64,000 nucleotides of DNA from Andreprevotia sp. IGB-42 (GCF_009848685.1 NZ_WXTX01000013.1:62001-126000), one strand, 5' to 3'; positions 26,655-35,157 are shown, counted from the stretch's first letter. The notes: generated from the sequence alone by a model not told the origin. A program made the numbers and translations.

Positions 26655-27248
26655 TTGAAACGTATCGTTCTCGCCAGCAACAACGCCGGCAAACTGAAAG
26701 AGTTCCGCCGCCTGTTCGCGCCGCTGGATATCGAAATCATTCCCCAGGGCGAATTGGGCGTGAGCGAGGCGGAGGAGCCGTTCGGCACTTTCGTGGAGAA
26801 CGCGCTGGCCAAGGCACGCCATGCCAGCCATGCCACGGGCCTGCCCGCACTGGCGGATGACTCCGGCATCTGCGTGCATGCGCTGGGCGGCGCGCCCGGC
26901 GTTTACTCGGCGCGCTTTGCCGGCGAGCCCAAGTCGGATGCCCGCAACAACGAGAAACTGCTGGCCGACTTGGCCGGCAACGCTGACCGGCGCGCGTGGT
27001 ATTACGCGGCGCTGGTGCTGGTACGCCACCCGCAAGATCCGCAGCCGTTGATTGCCGATGGCGTGCTGCTGGGCGAAGTATTGACTGCGCCGCGCGGCGA
27101 TGGCGGCTTCGGTTACGACCCGTTGTTCCTGATTCCTTCGCTGGACAAAACCGCTGCCGAACTCACGCCGGATGAAAAAGGGCCGATTTCGCATCGCGGC
27201 AAGGCGCTGGCGGTACTGCTGGGCAAGTTGCAGGAAACCGCGCTGTGA
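26655..27248 (+). CDS. rdgB: XTP/dITP diphosphatase (HAM1/RdgB)
   Basis: Removes non-canonical purine nucleotides (XTP, ITP) from the pool. 197 aa with a TTG start at 26655. Family motifs: RIVLASNNAGKLKEF at the N-terminus, GTFVENALAKARHAS, LPALADDSGICVHALGG, GVYSARFAG, and the C-terminal FGYDPLFLIPSL and SHRGKAL. No ATG gives this N-terminus; a TTG further up (26586) would add 23 unlikely residues. The weak start could limit expression. Its stop overlaps the GTG start of the 73-aa gene. Confidence 0.93.
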   Translation: MKRIVLASNNAGKLKEFRRLFAPLDIEIIPQGELGVSEAEEPFGTFVENALAKARHASHATGLPALADDSGICVHALGGAPGVYSARFAGEPKSDARNNEKLLADLAGNADRRAWYYAALVLVRHPQDPQPLIADGVLLGEVLTAPRGDGGFGYDPLFLIPSLDKTAAELTPDEKGPISHRGKALAVLLGKLQETAL

Positions 27249-27466
27249 GCGACGAAAAGCGTTATGCGGTGTGGTGCCGGCCCGATCAATCGGTGGTGTC
27301 GTGCACCGAGAAAGTCAAGGTCATGAATGAAAACCTCGATGAAATCGTGCAGGCCATGCAGGATGCATTCGAGGACGGGCTGCTTATGGAAGTGGCCGAA
27401 GACCAGATGAAGGCCGTACTGCACCGGCTGGTCGACAATCTGCATAACCCGTACCAGAAGCGCTGA
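27245..27466 (+). CDS. Small conserved-looking protein between rdgB and hemW
   Basis: 73-aa cytoplasmic protein starting with GTG that overlaps the rdgB stop (GTGA). It is acidic, has a two-cysteine start (YAVWCRPDQSVVSCTEK) and then a predicted long helix (MNENLDEIVQAMQDAFEDGL). I do not recognise a family. The tight spacing (4-bp overlap upstream, 4-bp gap to hemW) makes it a real gene of the rdgB-hemW operon. The helical part could be an adaptor or regulatory protein; function unknown. Confidence 0.7.
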   Translation: MSDEKRYAVWCRPDQSVVSCTEKVKVMNENLDEIVQAMQDAFEDGLLMEVAEDQMKAVLHRLVDNLHNPYQKR

Positions 27467-27470
27467 AGCC

Positions 27471-28673
27471 ATGACCGCCATTGCCATGCCCGTTGGCCGC
27501 GCCAACTGGGGCCTGACCGCCTTGCCACCGCTGGCGCTGTATATCCATTTTCCGTGGTGCGTGAAGAAATGCCCGTACTGTGATTTCAACTCGCACGCGG
27601 TGCGCGGCCAGGGTGGCAGCGGGCTGGACCCGATACTGGAAGCGCAATACATCGATGCGTTGCTGAGCGATCTGGAAACCTGTCTGCCGCTGGTGTGGGG
27701 CCGCCCGGTCACCAGCATCTTCATGGGCGGTGGCACGCCCAGCCTGTTTTCCGCACAAAGCATGGATACGCTGCTGGCCGGCATCCGCGCACGCGTGAAG
27801 TTGCTGCCGGATTCGGAAGTCACGCTGGAAGCCAACCCGGGTACGTTCGAAGCCGCCAAGTTTGCCGGCTACCGCGAAGCCGGCATCAACCGGCTATCCA
27901 TCGGCATCCAGAGCTTCAACCCGGCACACCTGAAGGCGCTGGGGCGTATTCATGACGACAACGAGGCGCGCCGCGCGGTGGAAATTGCCCACCAGCATTT
28001 CGACAATTTCAATCTCGACATCATGTATGCGCTGCCGCAGCAAACGCTGGCCGAAGCACTGAGCGACATCGATAGCGCGATTGCCTGTGCACCCACGCAT
28101 CTGTCTGCATACCACCTGACGCTGGAACCCAATACGCTGTTTTATCGCTACCCGCCGGATCTGCCCGATGATGATGTGGCGGCCGACATGCAGGATGCCA
28201 TCGAGGCGCATCTGGCGCAGGCCGGCTTCGAGCATTACGAAACCAGCGCATTCGCACGGCCCGGCCGGCGTGCGCGGCACAACCTCAATTACTGGTCGTT
28301 CGGTGATTATCTGGGCATCGGCGCCGGTGCGCATGGCAAGATCAGTTTTCCGGACAAGATCATCCGGCAGATGCGCTACAAGCAGCCCTCCGACTACCTG
28401 CAGAAAATGGCCAGTGGCAGCGCGGTACAGACCGAAGAAACGGTCACACTGGAACAACTGCCGTTCGAATTCATGCTCAATCTGCTGCGGCTGACCGAAG
28501 GGTTCGACCTCACGTTGTTCACCGAACGCACCGGCCTGCCCATCACGAAAGTGGTGCACGAGGTGGAGCGCGCCTGTGCTGATGGGCTGCTGGAGCGGCA
28601 GCTCAACCATATCCGCCCCACCGCGCGCGGGCGGCGCTTCCTGAATGCATTGCTCGAGCGCTTTCTGGCCTGA
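27471..28673 (+). CDS. hemW: Radical SAM heme chaperone HemW
   Basis: 400-aa radical SAM protein, related to oxygen-independent coproporphyrinogen oxidase HemN. The family now called HemW inserts heme into respiratory enzymes. The cluster motif is CVKKCPYC (Cys30, Cys34, Cys37), with MGGGTPSLF and the EANPGTFE region following, plus SIGIQSFNPAHLKALGRIHD. Like HemW and unlike HemN, it lacks the N-terminal extension before the cluster and is short. It is the last gene of the rdgB operon. Confidence 0.94.
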   Translation: MTAIAMPVGRANWGLTALPPLALYIHFPWCVKKCPYCDFNSHAVRGQGGSGLDPILEAQYIDALLSDLETCLPLVWGRPVTSIFMGGGTPSLFSAQSMDTLLAGIRARVKLLPDSEVTLEANPGTFEAAKFAGYREAGINRLSIGIQSFNPAHLKALGRIHDDNEARRAVEIAHQHFDNFNLDIMYALPQQTLAEALSDIDSAIACAPTHLSAYHLTLEPNTLFYRYPPDLPDDDVAADMQDAIEAHLAQAGFEHYETSAFARPGRRARHNLNYWSFGDYLGIGAGAHGKISFPDKIIRQMRYKQPSDYLQKMASGSAVQTEETVTLEQLPFEFMLNLLRLTEGFDLTLFTERTGLPITKVVHEVERACADGLLERQLNHIRPTARGRRFLNALLERFLA

Positions 28674-28803
28674 CGCAATCCAGGCAGGAGGGCGCTTACA
28701 GGGGATATGTGAAGATTTCACGTTTCGCAAGATTTTGCCCCGATGGCATGAAATCTGTCCCAGAATGAGGGTTCACCTTTTCGACCTTACCCGGGAGTGA
28801 ACC

Positions 28804-29109
28804 ATGACTGTAAAAGCAGAAGAAAACGAACTGATCGACGACCTGCGCACGGTATTGAACGACACGGAAAACCTGATCAAGGCTGCCGTGGGTGAACAAG
28901 GCGACAAGGCTGTGGCGTTGCGCGAACGCATTGCCGCCAACCTGACCACTGCCAAGGCCAAGCTGATCGAGACCGAACAGGTTGTTGCCACCAAGGCCAA
29001 GGCCGCTGCCAAGGCTACTGATGAATATGTGCACGAAAACCCGTGGACCGCCATCGGTGTTGCTGCTGGCGTGGGCTTCCTGCTGGGCCTGCTCGTTTCC
29101 CGTCGCTGA
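28804..29109 (+). CDS. DUF883 (ElaB/YqjD) ribosome-associated membrane protein
   Basis: 101-aa protein. A long amphipathic helix (DDLRTVLNDTENLIKAAVG onwards) leads to a C-terminal membrane anchor (NPWTAIGVAAGVGFLLGLLVSRR), the standard DUF883 arrangement. E. coli members tether ribosomes to the inner membrane in stationary phase. GGGAGTG precedes the start. It is the first of three genes matching the yqjD-yqjE-yqjK order. Confidence 0.92.
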   Translation: MTVKAEENELIDDLRTVLNDTENLIKAAVGEQGDKAVALRERIAANLTTAKAKLIETEQVVATKAKAAAKATDEYVHENPWTAIGVAAGVGFLLGLLVSRR

Positions 29110-29111
29110 TC

Positions 29112-29495
29112 ATGAGTGAAGCGAGTTCACCGCAGCCGCAAGCAGTGAGCCCCGTGCAGCGGCTGGCCGCCAATGTGGTGGGGCTGCTGCATAACCACCT
29201 GTCGATTTTCAGCATGGAACTCGAAGAGGAACGGGACAAACTGGTATTCGGTATTGCGCTGGTTATTGCTGCTGCCGGCCTGGTGATTCTGGGGCTGGCA
29301 CTGGTTTCGGTTGCTGCGGTATGGCTGGCCGACCCGGCCTGGCGTGGCTGGACCTTGCTTGGCGTGGGCCTATTCGATCTTGCGCTGGCTGGCCTATGCG
29401 TTGGCGTGGTGAAAAACCGCTTCGGCGCTGGTGCCAGCCCGTTTCCGGTCACCCGCGCCCAGTTGCGCAAGGACAGGGAGCAATTTCTGCCATGA
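29112..29495 (+). CDS. YqjE-like phage-holin-family membrane protein
   Basis: 127-aa protein with two transmembrane segments (residues ~48-68 and ~80-102), belonging to the Phage_holin_3_6 (YqjE) family. ELEEERDKLVFGIALVIAAAGLVILGLAL is the distinctive part. It starts 2 bp after the DUF883 stop; the longer upstream frame is a shadow. Its stop overlaps the next start (ATGA). Despite the family name it is unlikely to be a phage gene here, since it stands in the yqjD-like stress operon. Confidence 0.88.
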   Translation: MSEASSPQPQAVSPVQRLAANVVGLLHNHLSIFSMELEEERDKLVFGIALVIAAAGLVILGLALVSVAAVWLADPAWRGWTLLGVGLFDLALAGLCVGVVKNRFGAGASPFPVTRAQLRKDREQFLP

Positions 29496-29869
29496 CAGCA
29501 TCGATACCCAAACGACTGACACGCAGGCAATTGCGTGAGCTGAAAAAAGAGGCGCTACAGGTGCAGGCGGATGCATACCGGATGCAACTGGGGGCCGATT
29601 GGCAAACGTTGCGCAAACCCCTGCAGGGCGGCGCGCTGGTGAAAGGGTTCTTTGGCGGCGGTCCGGCTGCCGGGCTGGCCGACGTAGCCTTGACCATGCT
29701 GGGTGGCCCCAAGCTGGGCTGGCTGGGCCGTTATCTGCCCATGGCCATGACCGGGTGGCGGGTGGCCAATGTATTGAAAGTGTGGCTGGGCAAGGGCAAG
29801 GCGCCGCATCATGCCGAGCCTGCAGCCACGCCAGCTGCTGACCCGAGCACGGTGATCCCGGAAGCGTGA
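29492..29869 (+). CDS. YqjK-like small basic protein
   Basis: 125-aa protein. The start is basic and helical (KRLTRRQLRELKKEALQVQADAYR), followed by Gly-rich weakly hydrophobic stretches and a Pro/Ala-rich tail. It overlaps yqjE as ATGA and ends shortly before a terminator. Position and general character match the third gene of yqjD-E-K operons; sequence similarity is weak, so the name rests on context. Confidence 0.65.
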   Translation: MTASIPKRLTRRQLRELKKEALQVQADAYRMQLGADWQTLRKPLQGGALVKGFFGGGPAAGLADVALTMLGGPKLGWLGRYLPMAMTGWRVANVLKVWLGKGKAPHHAEPAATPAADPSTVIPEA

Positions 29870-29881
29870 CGGCATTGCAAT

Positions 29882-29917
29882 CATGAAGGGGGTGACGACA
29901 GTCACCCCTTTTTTCAT
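29882..29917. terminator. Bidirectional rho-independent terminator after the yqj-like operon
   Basis: GGGGTGAC/GTCACCCC stem with a GACA loop and a TTTTTT tail. TCATGAA/TTCATGA arms outside extend the dyad to about 36 bp. It lies 12 bp after the YqjK-like stop. Confidence 0.92.
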
Positions 29918-30289
29918 GATCGGTGCATGTTTTATTGGCCGCAGCCGGGCGCGTGGCCTGTCCCCGATAGCGCCTGACTGATCCTGGAAGCGATATGCGT
30001 TGTTGCATGGGCATGCTTGCATATTCTGTTGCGGAAGCTGCTAGTACAACAGTGGCTCAAGCGGTGCGTTCCCACGTACTTCCTGGAGTGATGTCCGGTG
30101 CGATGTACACGCAACGATCGCATAAGTAATCAGCAGGATAAAGGCTTCCCGCCTAGCGGGGAGTGGTTATTTCCGGATAATCCGCGCGCCTCCGGGCAGC
30201 CCGGGCAGCGAGGTATCGGCCCATATTTCATGGGCGGCGGAATGCTCATGGCGGAGCCGTGCCCATACAGTGCATGCAGCATGCGCAGG
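29918..30289. other. Intergenic region between two convergent terminators
   Basis: About 370 bp between the two-way terminator of the yqj-like operon and the terminator of the Cys-pair repeat gene. Small hairpins exist (for example CCCGC/GCGGG near 30149-30163), but I find no gene, RNA or repeat. With terminators on both flanks it would be isolated from read-through, which would suit an unseen small RNA, though nothing marks one. Confidence 0.4.
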
Positions 30290-30316
30290 CAAAAAATACG
30301 GGCCAATGGCCCGTAT
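30290..30316 (-). terminator. Rho-independent terminator of the Cys-pair repeat gene
   Basis: A perfect 9-bp stem ATACGGGCC/GGCCCGTAT with a 3-base loop; on the minus strand it runs into TTTTTT. It lies 27 bp after the stop codon at 30344. Confidence 0.92.
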
Positions 30317-30343
30317 CTTTCCTGCAAGTGCAGTGCTCAAGCA

Positions 30344-30889
30344 TTACATGCCGTAGGCAGCCTTGGCCTGATCGACACAGCTGGTCTTGGCATCGCCAGC
30401 CAGCGCATCGCATTTTTCCTTGGCAACCTTGTAGTCGGCTTCGCGCTTTTCCTTGCTGGCCTTGTTGTGTGCTTCGCCTTCGGTCTTGCCGGCCTTGATG
30501 TCGGCCAGTGCCTTGTCGCGGGCAGCCTTGGCTTCCTTCACGCACACATCCTTGGGGTTGCCGGCGAGGTCATCACACTTTTCGTTGGCCACTTCGTAGC
30601 GAGCCTTCACCTTGGTGCGGGCGGCTTCGGTACGTGCCTTCGGGGTGTTCTTGTAATCGGCTTCGTTATCGGCCAGCGCCACGTCGCGGTCTGCCTTGGC
30701 TTGTGCCACACAGACGTCATTGGCATTGCCGGACAGCGAATCGCACTGCTTTTTTGCGCCGTCGTAGCGCTGCTTGATCATTTCTTCCTGCGATTTGTAG
30801 GCATCGCTGGTAGCAGCATGTGCGGACATGCCGATGCCCAGCAGCAGGCTGGCGAGCAGGGCGGAAGTACATTTGGTCATTTTGGTCAT
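30344..30889 (-). CDS. Exported protein with three Cys-X10-Cys helical repeats
   Basis: 181-aa protein with a signal peptide (MTKMTKCTSALLASLLLGIGMSAHA). The mature part consists of three imperfect repeats of the form KCDxLxGNxxDxCVxxAKAxxDxALAD. Cysteines are at 49/60, 105/116 and 160/171, each pair separated by ten residues, with a repeat period of 55-56. The rest is charged coil (Lys, Ala, Glu). Each pair could form a disulfide bracing a helical hairpin in the oxidising periplasm. Similar proteins occur in betaproteobacteria as hypothetical proteins; function unknown. It lies downstream of a CsbD gene on the same strand. Confidence 0.8.
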   Translation of the reverse strand: MTKMTKCTSALLASLLLGIGMSAHAATSDAYKSQEEMIKQRYDGAKKQCDSLSGNANDVCVAQAKADRDVALADNEADYKNTPKARTEAARTKVKARYEVANEKCDDLAGNPKDVCVKEAKAARDKALADIKAGKTEGEAHNKASKEKREADYKVAKEKCDALAGDAKTSCVDQAKAAYGM

Positions 30890-30975
30890 GGTGTTTCTCC
30901 TGAGTAGATTGTTGTTGTTTTTTGTCGGGTTGTGCAGCAGGGCAGCGCCAGCCTGGCGGCGCTGCCGGAACCGGC

Positions 30976-31194
30976 TCAGTGCCAGGTGTAATCGTCGCGG
31001 TGGCGTTCTTCGAAATCGCGCACCTGTTCTTCTGCTTCTTCACGGCTGATACCGTAGGCTTCCTGCACCTTGCCGGAGAGCTGTTCGCGGCGGCCATCGA
31101 TCTGCGTCAGATGGTCATCGGTGAGCTTGCCCCACTGCTCGCGGACCTTGCCCTTGAATTGGTGCCAGTTACCTTTGACTTGATCGCTGTTCAT
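30976..31194 (-). CDS. CsbD-family stress-response protein
   Basis: 72-aa hydrophilic protein starting MNSDQVKGNWHQFKGKVREQWGKLTDD, the CsbD signature, and ending EERHRDDYTWH. CsbD proteins are general-stress proteins of unknown mechanism. AAGGAG lies 7 bp before the ATG. It precedes the Cys-pair repeat gene by 86 bp, in which a GC-rich hairpin (30941-30966) may act as a weak terminator or processing site. Confidence 0.93.
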   Translation of the reverse strand: MNSDQVKGNWHQFKGKVREQWGKLTDDHLTQIDGRREQLSGKVQEAYGISREEAEEQVRDFEERHRDDYTWH

Positions 31195-31410
31195 GGTGTT
31201 GCTCCTTGACGGTTCATGGAGGGTTCAACGGAAGTAGCGCTGCAGCGTGTGGTGCTGCCCGTTGACGACATGGTATGCGTACCGCCGTGCGGGCTCAGTC
31301 AGCGGCATCCCATCTGCTACTAAGCGGAGCGCAGCAAACCGGGTGGGACTGCACCTACGCGGCGCGCTTGGCGCTAGAATCACGCTTTAACCCCATGCCG
31401 GAGCAATGCC

Positions 31411-31794
31411 ATGAGTAAAACCATCATCCACAGCGACCAGGCCCCCAAAGCAGTCGGCACGTACTCGCAAGCCGTCAAAGTGGGCGATACCGTTTATCTT
31501 TCCGGCCAGATCGGCCTCGATCCGGCCAGCAATGTGCTGGTGGAGGGGTTCGATGCGCAATGCCACCAAGTATTCAGGAACCTGCGCGCGGTCTGCCAGG
31601 CGGCGGGTGGTGATCTGTCCGATATCGTGAAGCTGGGTGTGTTCGTGGTGGACTTGGCCAACTTCGCTACGCTGAACGAAATCATGGGTGAATACTTCAG
31701 TGCGCCGTTCCCGGCGCGGGCGGCCATCCAGGCGGCGGCGTTGCCCAAGGGCGCGCTGGTCGAGGCCGATGCGGTGCTGGTGCTCGGCCAGTAA
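31411..31794 (+). CDS. ridA: RidA-family enamine/imine deaminase
   Basis: 127-aa RidA (YjgF/YER057c/UK114) protein that hydrolyses reactive enamine and imine intermediates such as 2-aminoacrylate. Family markers: [29 protein letters not shown], the [13 protein letters not shown] helix, and the catalytic-arginine motif [22 protein letters not shown]. Length is normal. It is divergent from csbD. In many betaproteobacteria ridA follows spoT; here it is 29 kb away. A TAGAAT at 31375-31380 could be its -10 box. Confidence 0.95.
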   Translation: MSKTIIHSDQAPKAVGTYSQAVKVGDTVYLSGQIGLDPASNVLVEGFDAQCHQVFRNLRAVCQAAGGDLSDIVKLGVFVVDLANFATLNEIMGEYFSAPFPARAAIQAAALPKGALVEADAVLVLGQ

Positions 31795-31804
31795 GCCGCT
31801 CGGG

Positions 31805-31849
31805 TATAATCGGGCCATCATTCGATTCCGGGCGCCGCTTTTGCGGCGC
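31805..31849 (+). promoter_or_regulatory. TATAAT box and GC hairpin in the trmB leader
   Basis: TATAAT at 31805-31810 lies ten bases after the ridA stop. A 7-bp hairpin GCGCCGC/GCGGCGC with a TTTT loop follows at 31832-31849 and is trailed by a T-rich stretch (TTGGTCTTTT). The hairpin may terminate ridA transcription, or it may be part of a trmB leader if the TATAAT is used. No clear -35 is visible. Confidence 0.45.
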
Positions 31850-31872
31850 TTGGTCTTTTCAGGACAGGCTTT

Positions 31873-32559
31873 ATGGATAACCCGAATTACATGCGCCGCA
31901 TCCGCAGCTTCGTGCTGCGCCAGGGCCACCTTTCCGCCGGGCAGGAGCGGGCCATCAATGAATACGGTCCGCAGTTCGTGCTGCCGTACCAGGCCGGCGC
32001 GCTGGATTTTGCCGCCGCATTCGGCCGCGAAGCACCGCGCGTGCTGGAAATCGGCTTCGGCATGGGGCAGGCCACTGCGGAAATCGCGCAGGGCCGCAGC
32101 GATACCGATTTCCTTGGCGTGGAAGTGCATACACCTGGCGTGGGCAGCCTGCTCAAGCTGATCGGCGAGCAGCAGATCGGCAATATCCGCATCGTCCAGC
32201 ATGATGCGGTGGAAGTGATCGAGCACATGCTGCTGCCGGGCAGCCTGGATGGCGTGCACATCTACTTTCCGGACCCATGGCACAAGAAGCGCCACAACAA
32301 GCGCCGCCTGGTGCAGCCGGATTTCATCAGGCAACTGGTCTCGCGCGTGAAGCCGGGCGGCTACCTGCACCTGGCGACCGATTGGGAGGACTACGCGATC
32401 CAGATGCTGGAAGTGCTGTCGGCCGAGCCGCAGTTGCAGAACACCGCCGACGGTTATGCGCCGCGCCCGGATTACCGCCCGCTGACCAAGTTCGAGAACC
32501 GCGGCATCAAGCTGGGCCACGGCGTATGGGATCTGGTGTTCACGCGCCGTGCTGGCTGA
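31873..32559 (+). CDS. trmB: tRNA (guanine-N7-)-methyltransferase
   Basis: Methylates G46 of tRNA with S-adenosylmethionine. 228 aa. Motifs: [15 protein letters not shown] (SAM-binding), [35 protein letters not shown] (substrate and catalytic loop) and [13 protein letters not shown]. The C-terminus [19 protein letters not shown] is typical. It stands between ridA and the flgP-flgT group on the same strand. Confidence 0.96.
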   Translation: MDNPNYMRRIRSFVLRQGHLSAGQERAINEYGPQFVLPYQAGALDFAAAFGREAPRVLEIGFGMGQATAEIAQGRSDTDFLGVEVHTPGVGSLLKLIGEQQIGNIRIVQHDAVEVIEHMLLPGSLDGVHIYFPDPWHKKRHNKRRLVQPDFIRQLVSRVKPGGYLHLATDWEDYAIQMLEVLSAEPQLQNTADGYAPRPDYRPLTKFENRGIKLGHGVWDLVFTRRAG

Positions 32560-32615
32560 GCGGGTAACGAGCGGCTAGACTCGCATTATCTACAGTGAAC
32601 GAAGCGGAGTTGGCG

Positions 32616-33197
32616 ATGATCAAGCGATACGCAGGCGTGGCCTGTATTGCCGCCGGCATGCTGCTGGCAGGTTGCAGCAGTTTGAAGCCTGCTGCGGGGC
32701 CTGTTGCCGGCGTTCCCGGTGCGCCCGACGTGATTGTGCCTTCCCGCGTGACTGCCGTCGGCTATGGCGCGTTGCCAAATATGGATGGCCTGTCCAACGC
32801 GCAGCGCCGGATGATGGCGATGCGCGCCTCCAAGCTCGATGCCTACCGCGCGCTGGCGGAAACCGTGCAGGGCCTGCGCCTGACCGGGCAGAGCACCGTA
32901 TCGTCGCTGGCGCTGCAGAACGACAGTTTCCGTTATTACGTCGACGCCTACCTGCGTGGTGCCCGTGTGCTTTCGATCAACCCGCTGCCCGACGGCGCAT
33001 ATGAAACCGTGCTGGAACTGCAACTGAGCAGCGACTTTGCTCGTGATGCCGGCGTGGCGCAGCAAGGCATGCAGGTCGAGGCGCCCAAGGTCGAGTCTGC
33101 ACCGGCACCTGTCCAGGCCGCTCCGGCGCCCGCCGCCGCCGCACCGGCCCCGGCCGGTGAATCGGTTGCTGCCACGACTTTCTACTACGCGCGTTGA
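32616..33197 (+). CDS. flgP: LPP20/FlgP-family outer membrane lipoprotein
   Basis: 193-aa lipoprotein (lipobox MLLAGC, lipidated Cys within residues 17-18). The conserved part, NAQRRMMAMRASKLDAYRALAETVQGLRLTG and VDAYLRGARVLSI, matches the LPP20/FlgP family. In Vibrio and Campylobacter that family forms a disc at the flagellar base in the outer membrane. An Ala/Pro-rich tail ends in TTFYYAR. GGAG precedes ATG 32616; GTG 32595 upstream is less likely. A FlgT-like gene follows after 2 bp, which strongly supports the flagellar assignment. Confidence 0.85.
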   Translation: MIKRYAGVACIAAGMLLAGCSSLKPAAGPVAGVPGAPDVIVPSRVTAVGYGALPNMDGLSNAQRRMMAMRASKLDAYRALAETVQGLRLTGQSTVSSLALQNDSFRYYVDAYLRGARVLSINPLPDGAYETVLELQLSSDFARDAGVAQQGMQVEAPKVESAPAPVQAAPAPAAAAPAPAGESVAATTFYYAR

Positions 33198-33199
33198 CC

Positions 33200-34576
33200 A
33201 TGCGCATTGCTGCGTTGCTGCTGGCGCTGACGCTCGGTAGCGTGATCACGCCGTGCATTGCTGCGCCCGTGCTGGGCGGTGCGCCATACGAGGGCGACCT
33301 GGCCGCCGCGCGCGAAGCGGCCATTGCCGATGCATTGCAGAATGCCGCGCTTTTCAACGGGGTGGCTGTCAAGGCCACCGGCCGCAGCAGCAAGGGCTGG
33401 GGCGCCGAATCCCAGCAAATACGGCCAGCGCCATTGCCAGCCAGTTATACGTTGCTGCGCGAATGGCGGGAGGGCAATCTGTACTTCGTGCAGATCGAGC
33501 CGGGCAAGGCGTTGCCGGTGGCCGCTGCCACGCCGGCACCTGCAGCAGCACCCGCACCGGCTGCTGCTGCCGGGAAAGCGCAACCTGCAGCGGCAGTACC
33601 CGCAAGCAGCAAGCCTGCTGCGGAAAGTGCTGCCGGCAGCGCTGCGCAGGCGGCATCCATGGCTTGCAGTGGCGCCAGTTACCGCCGCAAGGCGCTGGTC
33701 ACGCCGTTCTGGCTGCGCGAACCTGCGCAGGCCAATGACTTGGCATCGCCATCGCAGGGCTTCCAGCGCATGCTGGCGGACCAGTTGGTCGGCGGAGGCC
33801 GTTTCCTTGCTTATTCGGCAGCGGATGAGCTGGCATTCACGCCACAGCCCAACTGGATAGATCCGCAACTGCGGCCGGAACAGGTGCGCATGCTGGCGCG
33901 CCGCTATGGCGTGCAGTTCGTGATTGGCGGTGTGGTGCACGACCTGTCGACATCCGGCGAGAAATATCGCCCGACCTATGGCCAGGAGGTGCGCCCGGAA
34001 GAGCGCAAGGTAACGGTAGGCCTGCCCGTGCTGGACTGGATGGGGGTGGGGGTAAAAGCCATGCCCCGATACCGGCAGGTTGATCTGGAAGTGTATGTAT
34101 TCGATGGCGTATCCGGCGCGCTGGTCAATCGCCACCGCAACCAGCTGGTGGCGAGCGGCCAGGTGATGGGCCGTCCGGACCAGGCTACCGACAGTGCATC
34201 GTTCAACCACAGTGATCTGGGCCGCACGGTGACGCATGCGCTGACGCAATTGTCCGGCCAGGTTGCCGGTGATGTGTCGTGCATTCCGTTTTCTGCCCGC
34301 GTGACACGCGTTGAAGGGCGCCGGCTGTATTTCGATGCCGGTACCTTGTCCGGCATTGCGCCGGGCGACAAGCTGCAGCTTTACCGCATGCGTGCCGGAC
34401 AGAACATGCAGGCGCTCAGCGGTTACGAAGCGCAGGCCATGGGCATGGTCGAGGATCTGGCCGGCAATGTAAGGGTCGAGCAGGTGCAGCCTTTGTTCTC
34501 GCTGGCATTGTTCGATGGCGCACAGGCTGAAGTCGGCGATTACGTCCGTTTTGTCAGTACGGGGAAAATGCAATGA
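33200..34576 (+). CDS. flgT: FlgT-like flagellar H-ring protein
   Basis: 458-aa exported protein (signal MRIAALLLALTLGSVITPCIA). The N-terminal domain (GDLAAAREAAIADALQNAALFNGVAVKA) and the later part (YRRKALVTPFWLREP, then VQFVIGGVVHDLS, and a C-terminal SH3-like piece from about 380 with GTLSGIAPGDKLQLYRM) match FlgT, the periplasmic H-ring protein that stiffens the flagellar rotor-stator in Vibrio. It is longer than Vibrio FlgT (about 377 aa) because of an Ala/Pro-rich insert at roughly 105-155. It couples to a small downstream gene by ATGA. Confidence 0.82.
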   Translation: MRIAALLLALTLGSVITPCIAAPVLGGAPYEGDLAAAREAAIADALQNAALFNGVAVKATGRSSKGWGAESQQIRPAPLPASYTLLREWREGNLYFVQIEPGKALPVAAATPAPAAAPAPAAAAGKAQPAAAVPASSKPAAESAAGSAAQAASMACSGASYRRKALVTPFWLREPAQANDLASPSQGFQRMLADQLVGGGRFLAYSAADELAFTPQPNWIDPQLRPEQVRMLARRYGVQFVIGGVVHDLSTSGEKYRPTYGQEVRPEERKVTVGLPVLDWMGVGVKAMPRYRQVDLEVYVFDGVSGALVNRHRNQLVASGQVMGRPDQATDSASFNHSDLGRTVTHALTQLSGQVAGDVSCIPFSARVTRVEGRRLYFDAGTLSGIAPGDKLQLYRMRAGQNMQALSGYEAQAMGMVEDLAGNVRVEQVQPLFSLALFDGAQAEVGDYVRFVSTGKMQ

Positions 34577-34872
34577 GACAGCTGTTGATCGTCGCCTGCC
34601 TGCTGGTTGCCCCGCTGTGTGAAGCGCGCCTGTTGCCACCGTCGCGCAGCCATGCGGTGATGGCGCTGCCGGATACCAGCAAGGTAAGGGTATTGCCGAT
34701 CAGCGCACTGCCCCGTGATGCCATCGTCCCGGTGCCGGTGCAGTCGGTGGCACGCATGACGCTGGAATCGTCTGTGGCCAGGCCCGCCGCCGCTGCCGTG
34801 CGCAAGGATGACGGCCCGCAATGGATCCCGCTGACCAGCGATCAACGCTGGCAGCAATACAGCTATCCCTGA
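34573..34872 (+). CDS. Small exported protein coupled to flgT
   Basis: 99-aa protein with a signal peptide (MRQLLIVACLLVAPLCEA) and a short Pro/Val-rich mature part ending RWQQYSYP. I recognise no domain. Its start overlaps the flgT stop (ATGA), so it is co-translated with flgT and is likely a part of the same outer-membrane flagellar structure. FlgO, the usual third partner in Vibrio, is much larger, so this is not an obvious FlgO. Confidence 0.65.
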   Translation: MRQLLIVACLLVAPLCEARLLPPSRSHAVMALPDTSKVRVLPISALPRDAIVPVPVQSVARMTLESSVARPAAAAVRKDDGPQWIPLTSDQRWQQYSYP

Positions 34873-35157
34873 CGGCAAGGCGCGTACGGGTGTGGTCAGC
34901 CATGCCATTGCCAGGCTGCACCCGCACATGCCATTTTGACAACTCGCCAGGCCCATGCCGGCGCAGCCTTGGTTCAGCCGGGGCCGCAGTACGTTGGTGA
35001 GGCTTGCGATGAACGAAACCCGATATGCCAAGACGCTGTCGCAGATGGTTTGCCATGCTGCCGTTTTACTGCTGCAGGATCAGGTACGGGCTGAGCGATG
35101 CCGCAGGTTCCGGACGGGGATCAAAATCGCTTAACAGTCGGCCTGATGGCGATGCTG
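34873..35157. other. Intergenic region after the flgP-flgT group
   Basis: About 285 bp between the small flgT-linked gene and the terminator shared with the SPOR gene. I find no gene, hairpin or repeat apart from the terminator listed separately. Convergent gene order means no promoter is expected. Confidence 0.4.

Noticed and set aside
29112-29495. Phage holin, suggesting a prophage remnant
   Set aside because: The gene is the YqjE member of a yqjD-E-K-like operon; no other phage genes are near.
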